64,000 nt of DNA, from the NCBI GenBank assembly GCA_003151815.1, contig PLYN01000014.1:25260-89259 (forward strand). Reading direction: 5' to 3'. How positions within the stretch are numbered: the stretch's first letter is position 1; each line of letters starts with the position of its first letter. The notes beneath the pieces are model-generated. The model searched no databases. It saw nothing but the letters and a program-made list of their open reading frames with translations, and was not told where the DNA came from. Shown here piece by piece: positions 45,586-54,846 of the stretch. A program made the position numbers and the translations under genes. The stretch comes from Bacteroidota bacterium. GTDB lineage: Bacteria > Bacteroidota > Bacteroidia > 2-12-FULL-35-15.

Positions 45586-48213
45586 GTGAAAAAAGTCTTG
45601 ATACTCGCTTACGATTTTCCACCTTACGTATCTGTTGGAGGGTTACGGCCTTACAACTGGTATAAATACCTTCACGAGTTTGACGTTTACCCCGTTGTTG
45701 TAACGCGGCAATGGAGTGGCGAATATGGGAATCATCTCGACTATATTGCCCCGAGTGATTCATTTGAAATAATTATTGAAGATAGCTCTAAGGGGACAAT
45801 TATAAGGACTCCTTTCCAACCAAATTTTGCGAATAGATTAATGCTCAAGTATGGAGATTCACGGTACAAATTTTTAAGAAAAACGGTATCTGCCTATTAT
45901 GAATTTGCACAATTTCTTTTATCAGCAAGCCCTAAATCATCCATTTACTTTGCTGCAGAAGAATACCTAAAAAATAACAAGGTGGATGCAATTATTGCCA
46001 CCGGCAGCCCTTTCGTACTTTTTAAATTTGCTTCCAAATTAAGCAAATCGCATAATATACCATGGATAGCCGATTATCGTGACCCCTGGACACAAAATAT
46101 CACCATACAGCAAAACTTTTTGTTTAAGGTATGGCAATCTTATTTTGAAAAAAAGTTTGTCAAAACGGCCTCTTTGATCACCACTGTTTCAGAATTTTGT
46201 GAAATTACCATTTCAAGTCTGATCAAAAATAAAGAGTTCTTGATCCTTCCCAATGGGTATGACCCTCACGCAATAGAAAACATAAGAGGTATTGATCAAC
46301 AAAAGGAAGAGCTAAGTATCGCTTTTGTAGGCACTATGTATGACTGGCATCCCATAAAAAGTTTTCTTTCGGTTATTTCACAATTTATTGAAGATACGAA
46401 AGGCGCTAAACTGAATATTAGTTTTTATGGTATTAACATAGCTTCTGAACTTACAGAAATGGTATCGAGCGATTTCCCTAATTTAAAAAACCATATTTTC
46501 ATTTACCCAAAATCTCCCAACAACTTATTAATAAAAGAATTGGCAAAGGCAAATGTTATGCTTTTGTTTAATGATTATTCTATTACAGGAACAAAAATAT
46601 ACGATTATATAGGTATAAAAAGGAGCATTTTATTTTGTTATGCCGATGATACTGAAGCAAATAAATTAAAAGCTGAACATTATCTAATAGAAGAAACGAA
46701 TGAAACCAGCAAGAGCCTTCAGGAAGATCTGATCAAGGAAACGAATGCCGGATATATCATCAGAGATACGGAACATTTAAAAACAGTTATCAGCCAGTTA
46801 TATGATGAGTTTATAAAAAATGGTTCCATTCAATGCAATACTACAAATGAAGAAAAATATTCCAGAAAGATTCAGGTAAAAAAATTATCAGAAATAATAA
46901 AACGTATTTCTCCGCAAGAGAACGCGAAAAAAATCCTTATTCTTTCTTATTATTTCCCACCGTCAAATTTTGCAGGAAGCTATCGGATCGTTTCCTGGGC
47001 AAAATATTTATATCAATTTGGTTATTATCCGGTAATCATTACCAGATGCTGGAATCCAAATCAAACAGAAATTACGGATGAAGTAATAAATAATACATTC
47101 AGTTTTGAAAAACATGAACATTACGAAGTATATAATATACCTTATAGCAGAAACTTAAGGGATAGGATACACACCACGAACACTAATATATTTGGGAAAT
47201 GGATAAGTAAATTTTTGAGTTTTAATGAGTTAATTCTTCAAAATTATTTTAATTCTGCAATTCCCTATTCCAATTTATACAAATTTGCTGATAAATTATT
47301 GAGCCAAAATAAAGATTTTTCTGCATTAATAGTATCAGGAAGACCATTTCAATTGTTTCGTTTTGGCTGGTTGTTAAATAAAAAATATGGAATCAAATGG
47401 TTTGCCGATTACCGTGATGAATGGACAACATGCCAATGGGTAAAAGGGTATAACATAGTACAGAAAACTTTGAACGAATTAGAAACCATCAGTGAAAAAA
47501 AATGGCTGAGCAATGCCACCGGTTTTATTTCATGTTCAGATTATTGGGTACAAAGTATTGGTTCATTAAATGCAAAAAAGGGATACAATATATTGAATGG
47601 GTACGATCCTGTAGATTATGAATCAGAATTAAAGGTAGCCGAAAACAAACATTCATTTGTAATTGTTTACAATGGAACCCTCTATTCTACACAGCCCATC
47701 GAAATTTTCATGGAAGCGTTCAAACAAATTATTGATACGTTTAAGGACAAAATAACCTTAAAAATGAAATTCCCCGGACTTATGGCCGATTCTGTTCAAG
47801 CGGAACGTGTAAAAATTGCAATTAAAGGTTATGAGGATTCTTTTGAAATACTCGAACGAGTTTCAAAAGAAGAGGTCATTGAAATGCAAAAAAGTGCTGA
47901 TATCCTTTTTATGTCGGGACATCACAATATCAAAGGGAATTTTTCAAGTAAAATATTTGAATACCTGGGTTGTAAACGCCCGATCTTTCTTTGCCCAACA
48001 GACAATGATGTAATGGACCGGTTGATAAAAACAACAAATACAGGAATTGTTTGTTCATCAATAAATGAAGCCTACGCGGAATTAAGCAAACTGATCATTG
48101 AAAAACAAAATACAGGATTGCTTAGCTATGAACCAAACAATTTAGAAATTGAAAAATATACCAGAAATCTTCAAACAAAATATTTAGCAAATATACTTGA
48201 CCAGATATGTTAA
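45586..48213 (+). CDS. Tandem two-domain GT4-type glycosyltransferase
   Basis: An 875-residue protein made of two homologous GT-B glycosyltransferases joined head to tail near residue 446. Paired motifs are KKVLILAYDFPP and KKILILSYYFPP, IADYRDPW and FADYRDEW, VGTMYDWHPIKSF and NGTLYSTQPIEIF, and KIYDYIGIKR and KIFEYLGCKR. Both halves look complete, so both may be active and could add two sugars in sequence. The start is GTG at 45586, which aligns with the start of the second half. The stop overlaps the next gene by seven bases. Separate single-domain homologues are what I would expect elsewhere. Confidence 0.85.
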   Translation: MKKVLILAYDFPPYVSVGGLRPYNWYKYLHEFDVYPVVVTRQWSGEYGNHLDYIAPSDSFEIIIEDSSKGTIIRTPFQPNFANRLMLKYGDSRYKFLRKTVSAYYEFAQFLLSASPKSSIYFAAEEYLKNNKVDAIIATGSPFVLFKFASKLSKSHNIPWIADYRDPWTQNITIQQNFLFKVWQSYFEKKFVKTASLITTVSEFCEITISSLIKNKEFLILPNGYDPHAIENIRGIDQQKEELSIAFVGTMYDWHPIKSFLSVISQFIEDTKGAKLNISFYGINIASELTEMVSSDFPNLKNHIFIYPKSPNNLLIKELAKANVMLLFNDYSITGTKIYDYIGIKRSILFCYADDTEANKLKAEHYLIEETNETSKSLQEDLIKETNAGYIIRDTEHLKTVISQLYDEFIKNGSIQCNTTNEEKYSRKIQVKKLSEIIKRISPQENAKKILILSYYFPPSNFAGSYRIVSWAKYLYQFGYYPVIITRCWNPNQTEITDEVINNTFSFEKHEHYEVYNIPYSRNLRDRIHTTNTNIFGKWISKFLSFNELILQNYFNSAIPYSNLYKFADKLLSQNKDFSALIVSGRPFQLFRFGWLLNKKYGIKWFADYRDEWTTCQWVKGYNIVQKTLNELETISEKKWLSNATGFISCSDYWVQSIGSLNAKKGYNILNGYDPVDYESELKVAENKHSFVIVYNGTLYSTQPIEIFMEAFKQIIDTFKDKITLKMKFPGLMADSVQAERVKIAIKGYEDSFEILERVSKEEVIEMQKSADILFMSGHHNIKGNFSSKIFEYLGCKRPIFLCPTDNDVMDRLIKTTNTGIVCSSINEAYAELSKLIIEKQNTGLLSYEPNNLEIEKYTRNLQTKYLANILDQIC

Positions 48214-49184
48214 GAAAAATTGGCTTTGCCGCCCTAAAGGCTATAAACATTAATAAAATATTCGGTTCGCCAAGGAATTTCGGAGTTACCGTAGTTTGTT
48301 TTCATCGCATATCTGATGAAATAGATTATTCTTATCCTTCCATGCCTATTGAAACTTTCAGAGGAATAATTAAATACTTTTCTCAAAACTATTCGGTTAT
48401 TCTTCCAGATGAAATTGGAAAACCAACTCCCAAACCTAAATTAATTATCACTTTTGATGATGGTTATAAAGATTTTTTAAGTAACGCATTGCCAATATTA
48501 ATACAATATAAGTTCTCTGCAATTATGCATGTAGTTGTAAATACAACCTTAACAGGAGAGCCCTTTTGGACACAAAAAATATCTCAAATTGTTAATCATT
48601 TCCTAAAATCGGGCAAATATTTGAATATAAAAACAGATAGTTTACAAACAACTTACAAGATAAATAATTCTAATGCCGAAAATATTTCTTTAAAAATATT
48701 CCAGATATTATCTAAACTGGAAACTAAAAAACGCAATTTAATTTTAGATGAGCTATTATTTGAGAACGATATTCCAAACTCGTTAGAAATGATGGACGAA
48801 ACAGATCTGAAGATCTGTTTGAAAAATAATATTATGATCGGTTCACACAGCTATACACATGAAAATTTATCCATGAAACTGAGTACAGATCAGTTAAACA
48901 AGGAAATAATAGAATCTAAAAATGAATTGAAAAAAATAGTAGATCGTAACATAGAATGTTTCGCCTTTCCGAATGGATTAACAAATAAAGCATTGACAGA
49001 TTATTTGATAGATGCAGGGTATAAATATGCATTTACAACGGAGAATTCACTCTATACCCCCCAACCATATTCAAAATTAAATATTATCCCAAGGATCATT
49101 TTATATGGAAACAGCGTAAATGAGAATATCTTAAGAATGAGTTTATTCCAAGAAAAAATCAAACATTTTATAAATGGACAATAA
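48207..49184 (+). CDS. Polysaccharide deacetylase family protein (NodB domain)
   Basis: A 325-residue CE4-type protein. The metal and catalytic motifs are present: ITFDDGYKDF (D84, D85) and SHSYTHENL (HxxxH, near 213-217). No signal peptide is obvious, only a weak hydrophobic N-terminus, so it may act on cytoplasmic or lipid-linked glycan. It overlaps the tandem transferase gene by seven bases and the next methyltransferase by eleven, so the three are co-translated. Confidence 0.87.
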   Translation: MLRKIGFAALKAININKIFGSPRNFGVTVVCFHRISDEIDYSYPSMPIETFRGIIKYFSQNYSVILPDEIGKPTPKPKLIITFDDGYKDFLSNALPILIQYKFSAIMHVVVNTTLTGEPFWTQKISQIVNHFLKSGKYLNIKTDSLQTTYKINNSNAENISLKIFQILSKLETKKRNLILDELLFENDIPNSLEMMDETDLKICLKNNIMIGSHSYTHENLSMKLSTDQLNKEIIESKNELKKIVDRNIECFAFPNGLTNKALTDYLIDAGYKYAFTTENSLYTPQPYSKLNIIPRIILYGNSVNENILRMSLFQEKIKHFINGQ

Positions 49185-49938
49185 TCAAGAAGCATATACT
49201 TCAACTGAAATTGTTGAGAAATACGTTAAATATGATTCTTTGCAAAAAGGTGAGGAAAAGATTTTTGAAAAATTCAGAGACAAAATTACAAGTGGAAAAA
49301 TTTTAGATATTGGAATAGGTGCAGGAAGAACAACAGCTCATTTGATGTCCTTTTCGAAAGAATATGTAGGTGTGGATTTTTCACAGCCCTTTGTAGACTA
49401 CTGCAAAACCAAATATAAAAACCAATCACAAGTATCCATACAATTTGGAGACGCCAGAAAACTTGATAAACTAAAAGATCAGGATTTTGACTTTATATTA
49501 TTTAGTTTCAATGGAATTGATTATGTTGATTTTGAAGGAAGAAAAAAAATAATGGCTGAATTTTCAAGACTTCTGAATGTTGGCGGAGTTTTAAGTTTTT
49601 CTTTCCACAACAAAAATAACCTCGACCAACTATACTCTTTTCAATTTCCACGAAATCCATTTAAATATCTGAAAGAATGGAGACGTATGAATAAGGTGAG
49701 AACTTTAAACGGGAACATAGAGAATTATAAAAATAAAGATTGGTTTATTATTAAGGATGGGGGCGATAATTTTAAGGTAAACACATTTTATATTGATGCA
49801 TTATTTCAGCAACAGTGCCTACAAGAATTAGGATTCAAAACATTTTATTTTCATGATGCTGTTACCGGCAAAAAATTGAGTGACTTCGATCTAAAAATTT
49901 CTACTACACCTTGGATTTATATTAGTACACACAAATAA
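49174..49938 (+). CDS. Class I SAM-dependent methyltransferase
   Basis: A 254-residue methyltransferase with ILDIGIGAGRTTAHL (motif I, near 41), YVGVDFSQPFVDYCK, DFILFSFNGIDYVD and LNVGGVLSFSFHNKNN. It resembles small-molecule or sugar methyltransferases of glycan clusters. Its start lies 11 bases inside the deacetylase gene, and the FemAB-type gene follows after 3 bp, consistent with one operon. Confidence 0.86.
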   Translation: MDNNQEAYTSTEIVEKYVKYDSLQKGEEKIFEKFRDKITSGKILDIGIGAGRTTAHLMSFSKEYVGVDFSQPFVDYCKTKYKNQSQVSIQFGDARKLDKLKDQDFDFILFSFNGIDYVDFEGRKKIMAEFSRLLNVGGVLSFSFHNKNNLDQLYSFQFPRNPFKYLKEWRRMNKVRTLNGNIENYKNKDWFIIKDGGDNFKVNTFYIDALFQQQCLQELGFKTFYFHDAVTGKKLSDFDLKISTTPWIYISTHK

Positions 49939-49941
49939 CAG

Positions 49942-50958
49942 ATGGAGTATTTTTTTTTATCAAAACTTTCAGAAAATTATATTAAACAAATAGGAGTATT
50001 GTTCAATCAAATCGAATTTTCATCTATTGAACAATACCCCGGCTTTGCCGAGATTGCCTATCCGAATGAAAAAACAATTCATTCTATTATGTTAAGCAAT
50101 AATGAAATAGTTGGATATGCACAGATCAAAATAAAGAAAAATCTCTTGGCAATCATTTACTTTGGTCCAATAGTAAAAAGTGAAAACGACTTTGTTGTCT
50201 TCATAAAAGAAATAAAAATTTATTGCAAAAAAAAATTTATACCCTTGCTTAAAATATTTCCTCCAAGATATACAAAAGAATATTCCCCTTCATTTTGGAA
50301 GAAACTGAAGGATGAAACTGATTTTGAAGTTTCAGATTCAGGTTTTAACTGGTCTACATTATTATTGCCAATAAATTTATCAGATGAAGAAATTTTAAAA
50401 AACTTCTCAGAGAATCATCAACGTTCAATAAAAAAAGCAATTAAAACCGGCTTAAAATCGAGACTTATAAAACAGGAAGATATTGGTGTTTATAACCAAC
50501 AATATTGTGAAATGTATGCATCCAGAGGAATTAAAATAAACCCAATTGATAATTTTAAAAAAGTCAGTGGTATGTTCCGTTTTTTTGAAAACAATCATAC
50601 CGGTTTCTTTATGGGTGTTTGGCAAGAGAATCAATTGATAGGTGGTTTATGCATAAGTTTTGGAACCAATGTTGCATTTTATTCAGAAGGCTATTCCCAT
50701 CCGGATTTCAGGGAATTCCCCATTAGTCATCTGGCATTTTATGAATCAATGAAGTTCGCAAGAGATAAAGGTGTTTCGTATTTTGACTTTGGGGGATATG
50801 CAATCAACACAAAAGAAGGAGAACAACTTTTTCAGATCAATAGGTTTAAAGATGGTTTTAAGGGAGAACTCATTCATTATTCAAAAACCATGATATTTTA
50901 TACCTCATTAGCTGCAAAATGGATATATAAACTAATTTTATTTATAAGAAAACAATGA
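49942..50958 (+). CDS. FemAB/GNAT-type aminoacyl or acyl transferase
   Basis: A 338-residue protein of the FemA/FemB-like (GNAT superfamily) type. Features are a tRNA- or acyl-CoA-binding-like pattern with NHQRSIKKAIKTGL near residue 154, FFMGVWQENQLIGG near 218 and the C-terminal HLAFYESMKFARDKGVSYFDFGGYA. FemX-type enzymes in Gram-negative glycan clusters may attach amino acids or acyl groups to sugars. It ends the co-translated group 45586-50958. Confidence 0.8.
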   Translation: MEYFFLSKLSENYIKQIGVLFNQIEFSSIEQYPGFAEIAYPNEKTIHSIMLSNNEIVGYAQIKIKKNLLAIIYFGPIVKSENDFVVFIKEIKIYCKKKFIPLLKIFPPRYTKEYSPSFWKKLKDETDFEVSDSGFNWSTLLLPINLSDEEILKNFSENHQRSIKKAIKTGLKSRLIKQEDIGVYNQQYCEMYASRGIKINPIDNFKKVSGMFRFFENNHTGFFMGVWQENQLIGGLCISFGTNVAFYSEGYSHPDFREFPISHLAFYESMKFARDKGVSYFDFGGYAINTKEGEQLFQINRFKDGFKGELIHYSKTMIFYTSLAAKWIYKLILFIRKQ

Positions 50959-51036
50959 TTTTTTGATTAAATATATTGAAAACTCCAAAACAAAAATTCA
51001 CCAAGCAATCTAATGTTTAGAAATTTAGGGTTATAG

Positions 51037-51279
51037 TTATATCAACAACCTATCAATTGCATTTTTGAATTTTTCGGGATTTAGATAAAACCCTTTTTCA
51101 GGATAACTATTGGTATAGCTCAATCTTCCCCCAAGTATAACATCATAATACTCAATTCCTAATGTCTTTGACAACCAATAATACTGGGAAGAAATGCGGT
51201 TAGAGGGATTGATTTCCAGAAACCTTAAATTTTGTTCTGAAAAAATAATATTGGTCTGTCCTGCTCCATGTATGCTAAT
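51037..51279 (-). pseudogene. 3' fragment of a GT61 (DUF563) glycosyltransferase
   Basis: On the minus strand an 80-codon frame without start codon encodes SIHGAGQTNIIFSEQN, FLEINPSNRISSQYYWLSK and TLGIEYYDVILGG, ending with a stop at 51037. This matches the C-terminal region of family 61 (DUF563) glycosyltransferases, where HGAGLTN is the most conserved block. A stop (TAA at 51080-series, 51280-51282) precedes it and nothing upstream continues the protein. It is a decayed remnant inside the 400-bp gap between the FemAB-type gene and the second asparagine synthase. Confidence 0.72.
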
Positions 51280-51328
51280 TTAAGAAGGAGAATTAATTCA
51301 GTTATCTTAAGAATGACAGGTTTATTGT

Positions 51329-51336
51329 TATTTTTG
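51329..51336 (+). promoter_or_regulatory. Promoter -7 element before the second asparagine synthase
   Basis: TATTTTTG matches TAnnTTTG and ends 20 bp before the ATG at 51357. No clear TTG stands at -33, so the call is tentative. Confidence 0.35.
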
Positions 51337-51356
51337 TTTCTAAGAACCAGTAATAA

Positions 51357-53264
51357 ATGTGTGGCATAACAGGATACTACTCTCCCAACAAGGTATTTTC
51401 AGAATCTGAATTACATGACATGACCAATACTATTGCGCATCGAGGACCGGATGCGGAAGGTTTTTTTATGGACGAGGTTATCGGTTTAGGACACCGGAGA
51501 TTGAGTGTTATTGATCTGTCAGATGCTGCCAACCAGCCTATGCATTCGGCTTGCAATCGCTACGTAATGGTTTACAATGGCGAAGTATACAATTACCAGG
51601 AAATTGCAACTGAATTAAAACAAACATTCAAAACCAATTTTTATACTACTTCCGACTCTGAAATAATTTTGGAAGCCTTTGCCCGATATGGTTCAGATTT
51701 TGTCGAAAAATTAAATGGCATGTTTTCCATTGCTATTTATGATAAACAAAAAAATGAACTTTTTGTGTGCCGCGACCGGATGGGAATTAAACCGCTTTAT
51801 TATTTTTGGGACGGGGAAAATTTTGCATTTGCCTCTGAACTAAAAGCAATCATAAAACCCAAATGCATTCCTTTAGATATAAATTACAATGCCGTCTATC
51901 ACTTTCTGCATTTGGGTTTTATCCCATCCCCTCTTTCTATTTATCGATCGATCAAAAAATTAGAATCGGGAATCTGGCTTAAAATTTCAAAAAACGGCCT
52001 TCAGCAAAACACCTATTGGTCCATCAATCAACACATCACCGAAACGGTGATAACTGACGAAAAAAGAGCGACATCTGAACTTAAGGACTTATTGATGAGT
52101 TCAATTCAATATCAAATTAAAAGCGATGTCCCTTTTGGTGTTTTTTTAAGCGGAGGAATTGATTCAAGCTTAATTACTGCCAACGCTGTTAACGTATCAG
52201 GAACTAAAGTAAACACATTTTCAATTGGATTTGAAGAGAGTAGTTATAATGAATCTACTTATGCTAAGGCTGTTGCTGACCATTTGAAAACCAACCATCA
52301 TGAATTTATTGTGTCATACAAGGATGCAATTGATCTGATCGACTCCCTGGATGAATTATATTCAGAGCCTTTTGCTGACTCTTCTTCCATTCCAACCATG
52401 TTGGTTTCCAAACTTGCGAAACATCATGTTACTGTTGCTCTTTCGGGAGAAGGTGGAGATGAATTATTTTTAGGTTATGGGGCATATCAGTGGGCAAAAA
52501 GGTTGAATGACCCATTTATAAAAACATTTCGTCATCCTATAGCGTATGCTCTTTCGAAGTCGCAATCACGGTTTCAGCGTCATGCTGATTATTTTAAATA
52601 TCCAAATGAAAATTTAAAGTACAGTCATATTTTATCGCAGGAACAAAATTGTTTTTCATTTACTGAATTAAATGATCTATTGACAAAAGATTTCGCTGCC
52701 CATTCAAATTCAAAAAATACTGAGTTATTTAGCCATTTCGATACCGATATAAATCGTACAAAAAGAGAATTAATGGCGACAGAGAAACAAGCTGTTTTTG
52801 ATCTGAATTTTTATTTGCAAGATGATCTGTTAACTAAGGTGGATCGAGCAAGTATGCATTATTCATTGGAAACACGCGTTCCTTATCTTGACCACAGAAT
52901 TGTTGAATTTGCATTGAACCTATCACCCGACTTGAAGTACAAAGATGGAACAGCTAAATACCTTTTAAAAAAGATCCTGTATCAGCAAGTCCCGGAAAAA
53001 TTGATCAACCGGCCAAAACAAGGTTTTGCAATACCTTTAGAAAAATGGTTAAAGAATGAACTCCGTTATTTGATCGAAGAATATCTTTCAAAAAAAGTTA
53101 TTGAAAAATATAATTTCGTCAATTTCAATATGGTCGAACAATTGAAAAAAGATTTTTTGTCAGGAAAAAACTATCTCTATAATCGCATCTGGATATTGAT
53201 CGTGTTGCACAAATGGTTAGGAAAGAATATAAGTAATAACCCTCACCCAACACCTCTCCTTTAA
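51357..53264 (+). CDS. asnB: Asparagine synthase, glutamine-hydrolysing (second copy)
   Basis: A 635-residue amidotransferase. Glutaminase domain: MCGITGYY with nucleophile C2, HRGPDAEG, YNGEVYNY. Synthetase domain: FLSGGIDSSLIT (near 262) and LSGEGGDELFLGY (near 363), both canonical. It diverges clearly from the first copy at 29718, including in the PP-loop and GEGxDE motifs, so the two are likely separate acquisitions with different acceptors. It stands alone between a decayed GT61 fragment and a convergent membrane protein gene. Confidence 0.92.
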   Translation: MCGITGYYSPNKVFSESELHDMTNTIAHRGPDAEGFFMDEVIGLGHRRLSVIDLSDAANQPMHSACNRYVMVYNGEVYNYQEIATELKQTFKTNFYTTSDSEIILEAFARYGSDFVEKLNGMFSIAIYDKQKNELFVCRDRMGIKPLYYFWDGENFAFASELKAIIKPKCIPLDINYNAVYHFLHLGFIPSPLSIYRSIKKLESGIWLKISKNGLQQNTYWSINQHITETVITDEKRATSELKDLLMSSIQYQIKSDVPFGVFLSGGIDSSLITANAVNVSGTKVNTFSIGFEESSYNESTYAKAVADHLKTNHHEFIVSYKDAIDLIDSLDELYSEPFADSSSIPTMLVSKLAKHHVTVALSGEGGDELFLGYGAYQWAKRLNDPFIKTFRHPIAYALSKSQSRFQRHADYFKYPNENLKYSHILSQEQNCFSFTELNDLLTKDFAAHSNSKNTELFSHFDTDINRTKRELMATEKQAVFDLNFYLQDDLLTKVDRASMHYSLETRVPYLDHRIVEFALNLSPDLKYKDGTAKYLLKKILYQQVPEKLINRPKQGFAIPLEKWLKNELRYLIEEYLSKKVIEKYNFVNFNMVEQLKKDFLSGKNYLYNRIWILIVLHKWLGKNISNNPHPTPLL

Positions 53265-53281
53265 AAATAAGGAGTATAGAG

Positions 53282-54616
53282 CTATATCCCCAATTTCTTT
53301 TTTGATTTTTTTTCATATAAATACTTGAGAACAAACAAACTGGAAACAAAAAAAGGAATACAAGGAATTTTCAATCGAACCAGAGAACCAAAATTAGATG
53401 TTGCTATTCCTACCGAAAAAGCAAAAAACAATGAAAAAATAACCGAAAACAACAATAAAGGTTTTTCACCTATCAATCTAAAGAATCCGAAAAATTGCAA
53501 ACGAATTAATAAGAAAATAGTAAGAAGCATAATATACGTATTCTCGAGAGCAGACAGAAGCATTACTGGATTTTTTGCATCTAATAAAGTAGGTCGAAAT
53601 AGTGTGGCAGCGATTGCTAAATGCGCTTTACTAATCATACTTGGAGCTGTTGCATCAAATTCTCCAATATCAAAACTATTGCCCCCGTAATATTCACTTT
53701 TCTGGTCGAGATTTGATTCTACTGCTTTGTATAAAATTTTATTCACAGAATAAACACCTAAAAAATCTCCCAACTGAGTCAAAATAAAAAAGCCCAGCCC
53801 TAAGGCTAAAGAAATTAAAATGGGTGCTGCCAAAAACTTTAACAATTTACTTTTTACATTTACCAATTGTTCGTTCGCTAGCCAAATGACAGAACCAGGA
53901 ATTAAAGCAAAAAGAATATATGGCTTTATAGTACCTAATAAATAAGAAGCTAAAACAATACAAACTAAATTTTTTAGCCTATCTTCCTTTTTTATAAAAA
54001 AATAATAAAAACAATAAGTAAACCAACCGACAGCAGATATTGTAACCGTATCCTTCAACAAGCCAGAGCCCCAAAAAACAACTGAAGGAATAAATAAGAT
54101 CGAAATTGTAAATTGTTTTTCTAATTCGGGGAACACTTCATTAAACAATAAAAATAAACGCCATATCCCGGAATAACATATCCAAGCTAATAATAAAGAT
54201 GTTCCTATATAAGTCTTGAATCCCAAAAAACACAATGGAACAAACAGCCGCGATACAAAAATAGCTAAAGGATCACGCCAATTGGGCGGCCACCCTGTAT
54301 TACTATCAAAAACAGAATAAAAATCTTTACCTTTCCCTAGCATCATTTCAACAAAAGCATGCATATCTTTTCCTAACACATTTGATATAGATTTAGCAGC
54401 TTCAAAGTAATTGGTAGTATCACCTCCTTCGTAGTATAAGGTATAAATTAAACAAAGAGCAATAGCTCCAAAACATTTAGCCATTAAACCCCTTGTATAC
54501 CACCTATACAAAGGTTGCTGTTTCCCACGTTTATTCTCAATGTACTTTCCCCATACAAATATTATTGCCAAATAAATAATACCAACAAAGAAGTCCCAAA
54601 AAGTAAGTATGAACAT
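53282..54616 (-). CDS. Polytopic membrane protein, candidate polymerase or GT-C
   Basis: A 444-residue protein with about ten hydrophobic segments. An acidic, aromatic external loop GGDTTNYFEAAKSI near residue 65, and SILFIPSVVFWGSGLLKDT near residue 170, recall EpsG/Wzy-like membrane proteins of Bacteroidota glycan loci. A Lys-rich end (KYLYEKKSKKKLGI) is expected in the cytoplasm. I recognise no formal family. It points against the surrounding genes and has its own -7-like TATTTTTG at 54660-54653 (minus strand). It could polymerise a repeat unit or transfer a polyprenyl-linked sugar. Confidence 0.65.
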   Translation of the reverse strand: MFILTFWDFFVGIIYLAIIFVWGKYIENKRGKQQPLYRWYTRGLMAKCFGAIALCLIYTLYYEGGDTTNYFEAAKSISNVLGKDMHAFVEMMLGKGKDFYSVFDSNTGWPPNWRDPLAIFVSRLFVPLCFLGFKTYIGTSLLLAWICYSGIWRLFLLFNEVFPELEKQFTISILFIPSVVFWGSGLLKDTVTISAVGWFTYCFYYFFIKKEDRLKNLVCIVLASYLLGTIKPYILFALIPGSVIWLANEQLVNVKSKLLKFLAAPILISLALGLGFFILTQLGDFLGVYSVNKILYKAVESNLDQKSEYYGGNSFDIGEFDATAPSMISKAHLAIAATLFRPTLLDAKNPVMLLSALENTYIMLLTIFLLIRLQFFGFFRLIGEKPLLLFSVIFSLFFAFSVGIATSNFGSLVRLKIPCIPFFVSSLFVLKYLYEKKSKKKLGI

Positions 54617-54846
54617 TTGTTTAAGGCAATTTTCGTGTGTAACTAATTAAAACAAAAATAGTACAATGTTTGAAGAATTCATTTAAAATTTCAGGAAGTT
54701 TGATAACAATCTGAATCTTCATGGTTCTTGAAAATGTTTGAATTGGTTCATTTGAACCTGATTCAGAATAACGCTCCTTAAAACTATTTAATTTTTATTT
54801 CAAAATTTATAAATAATGTGCTAAACTTGCATTATAGATTTTTTAA

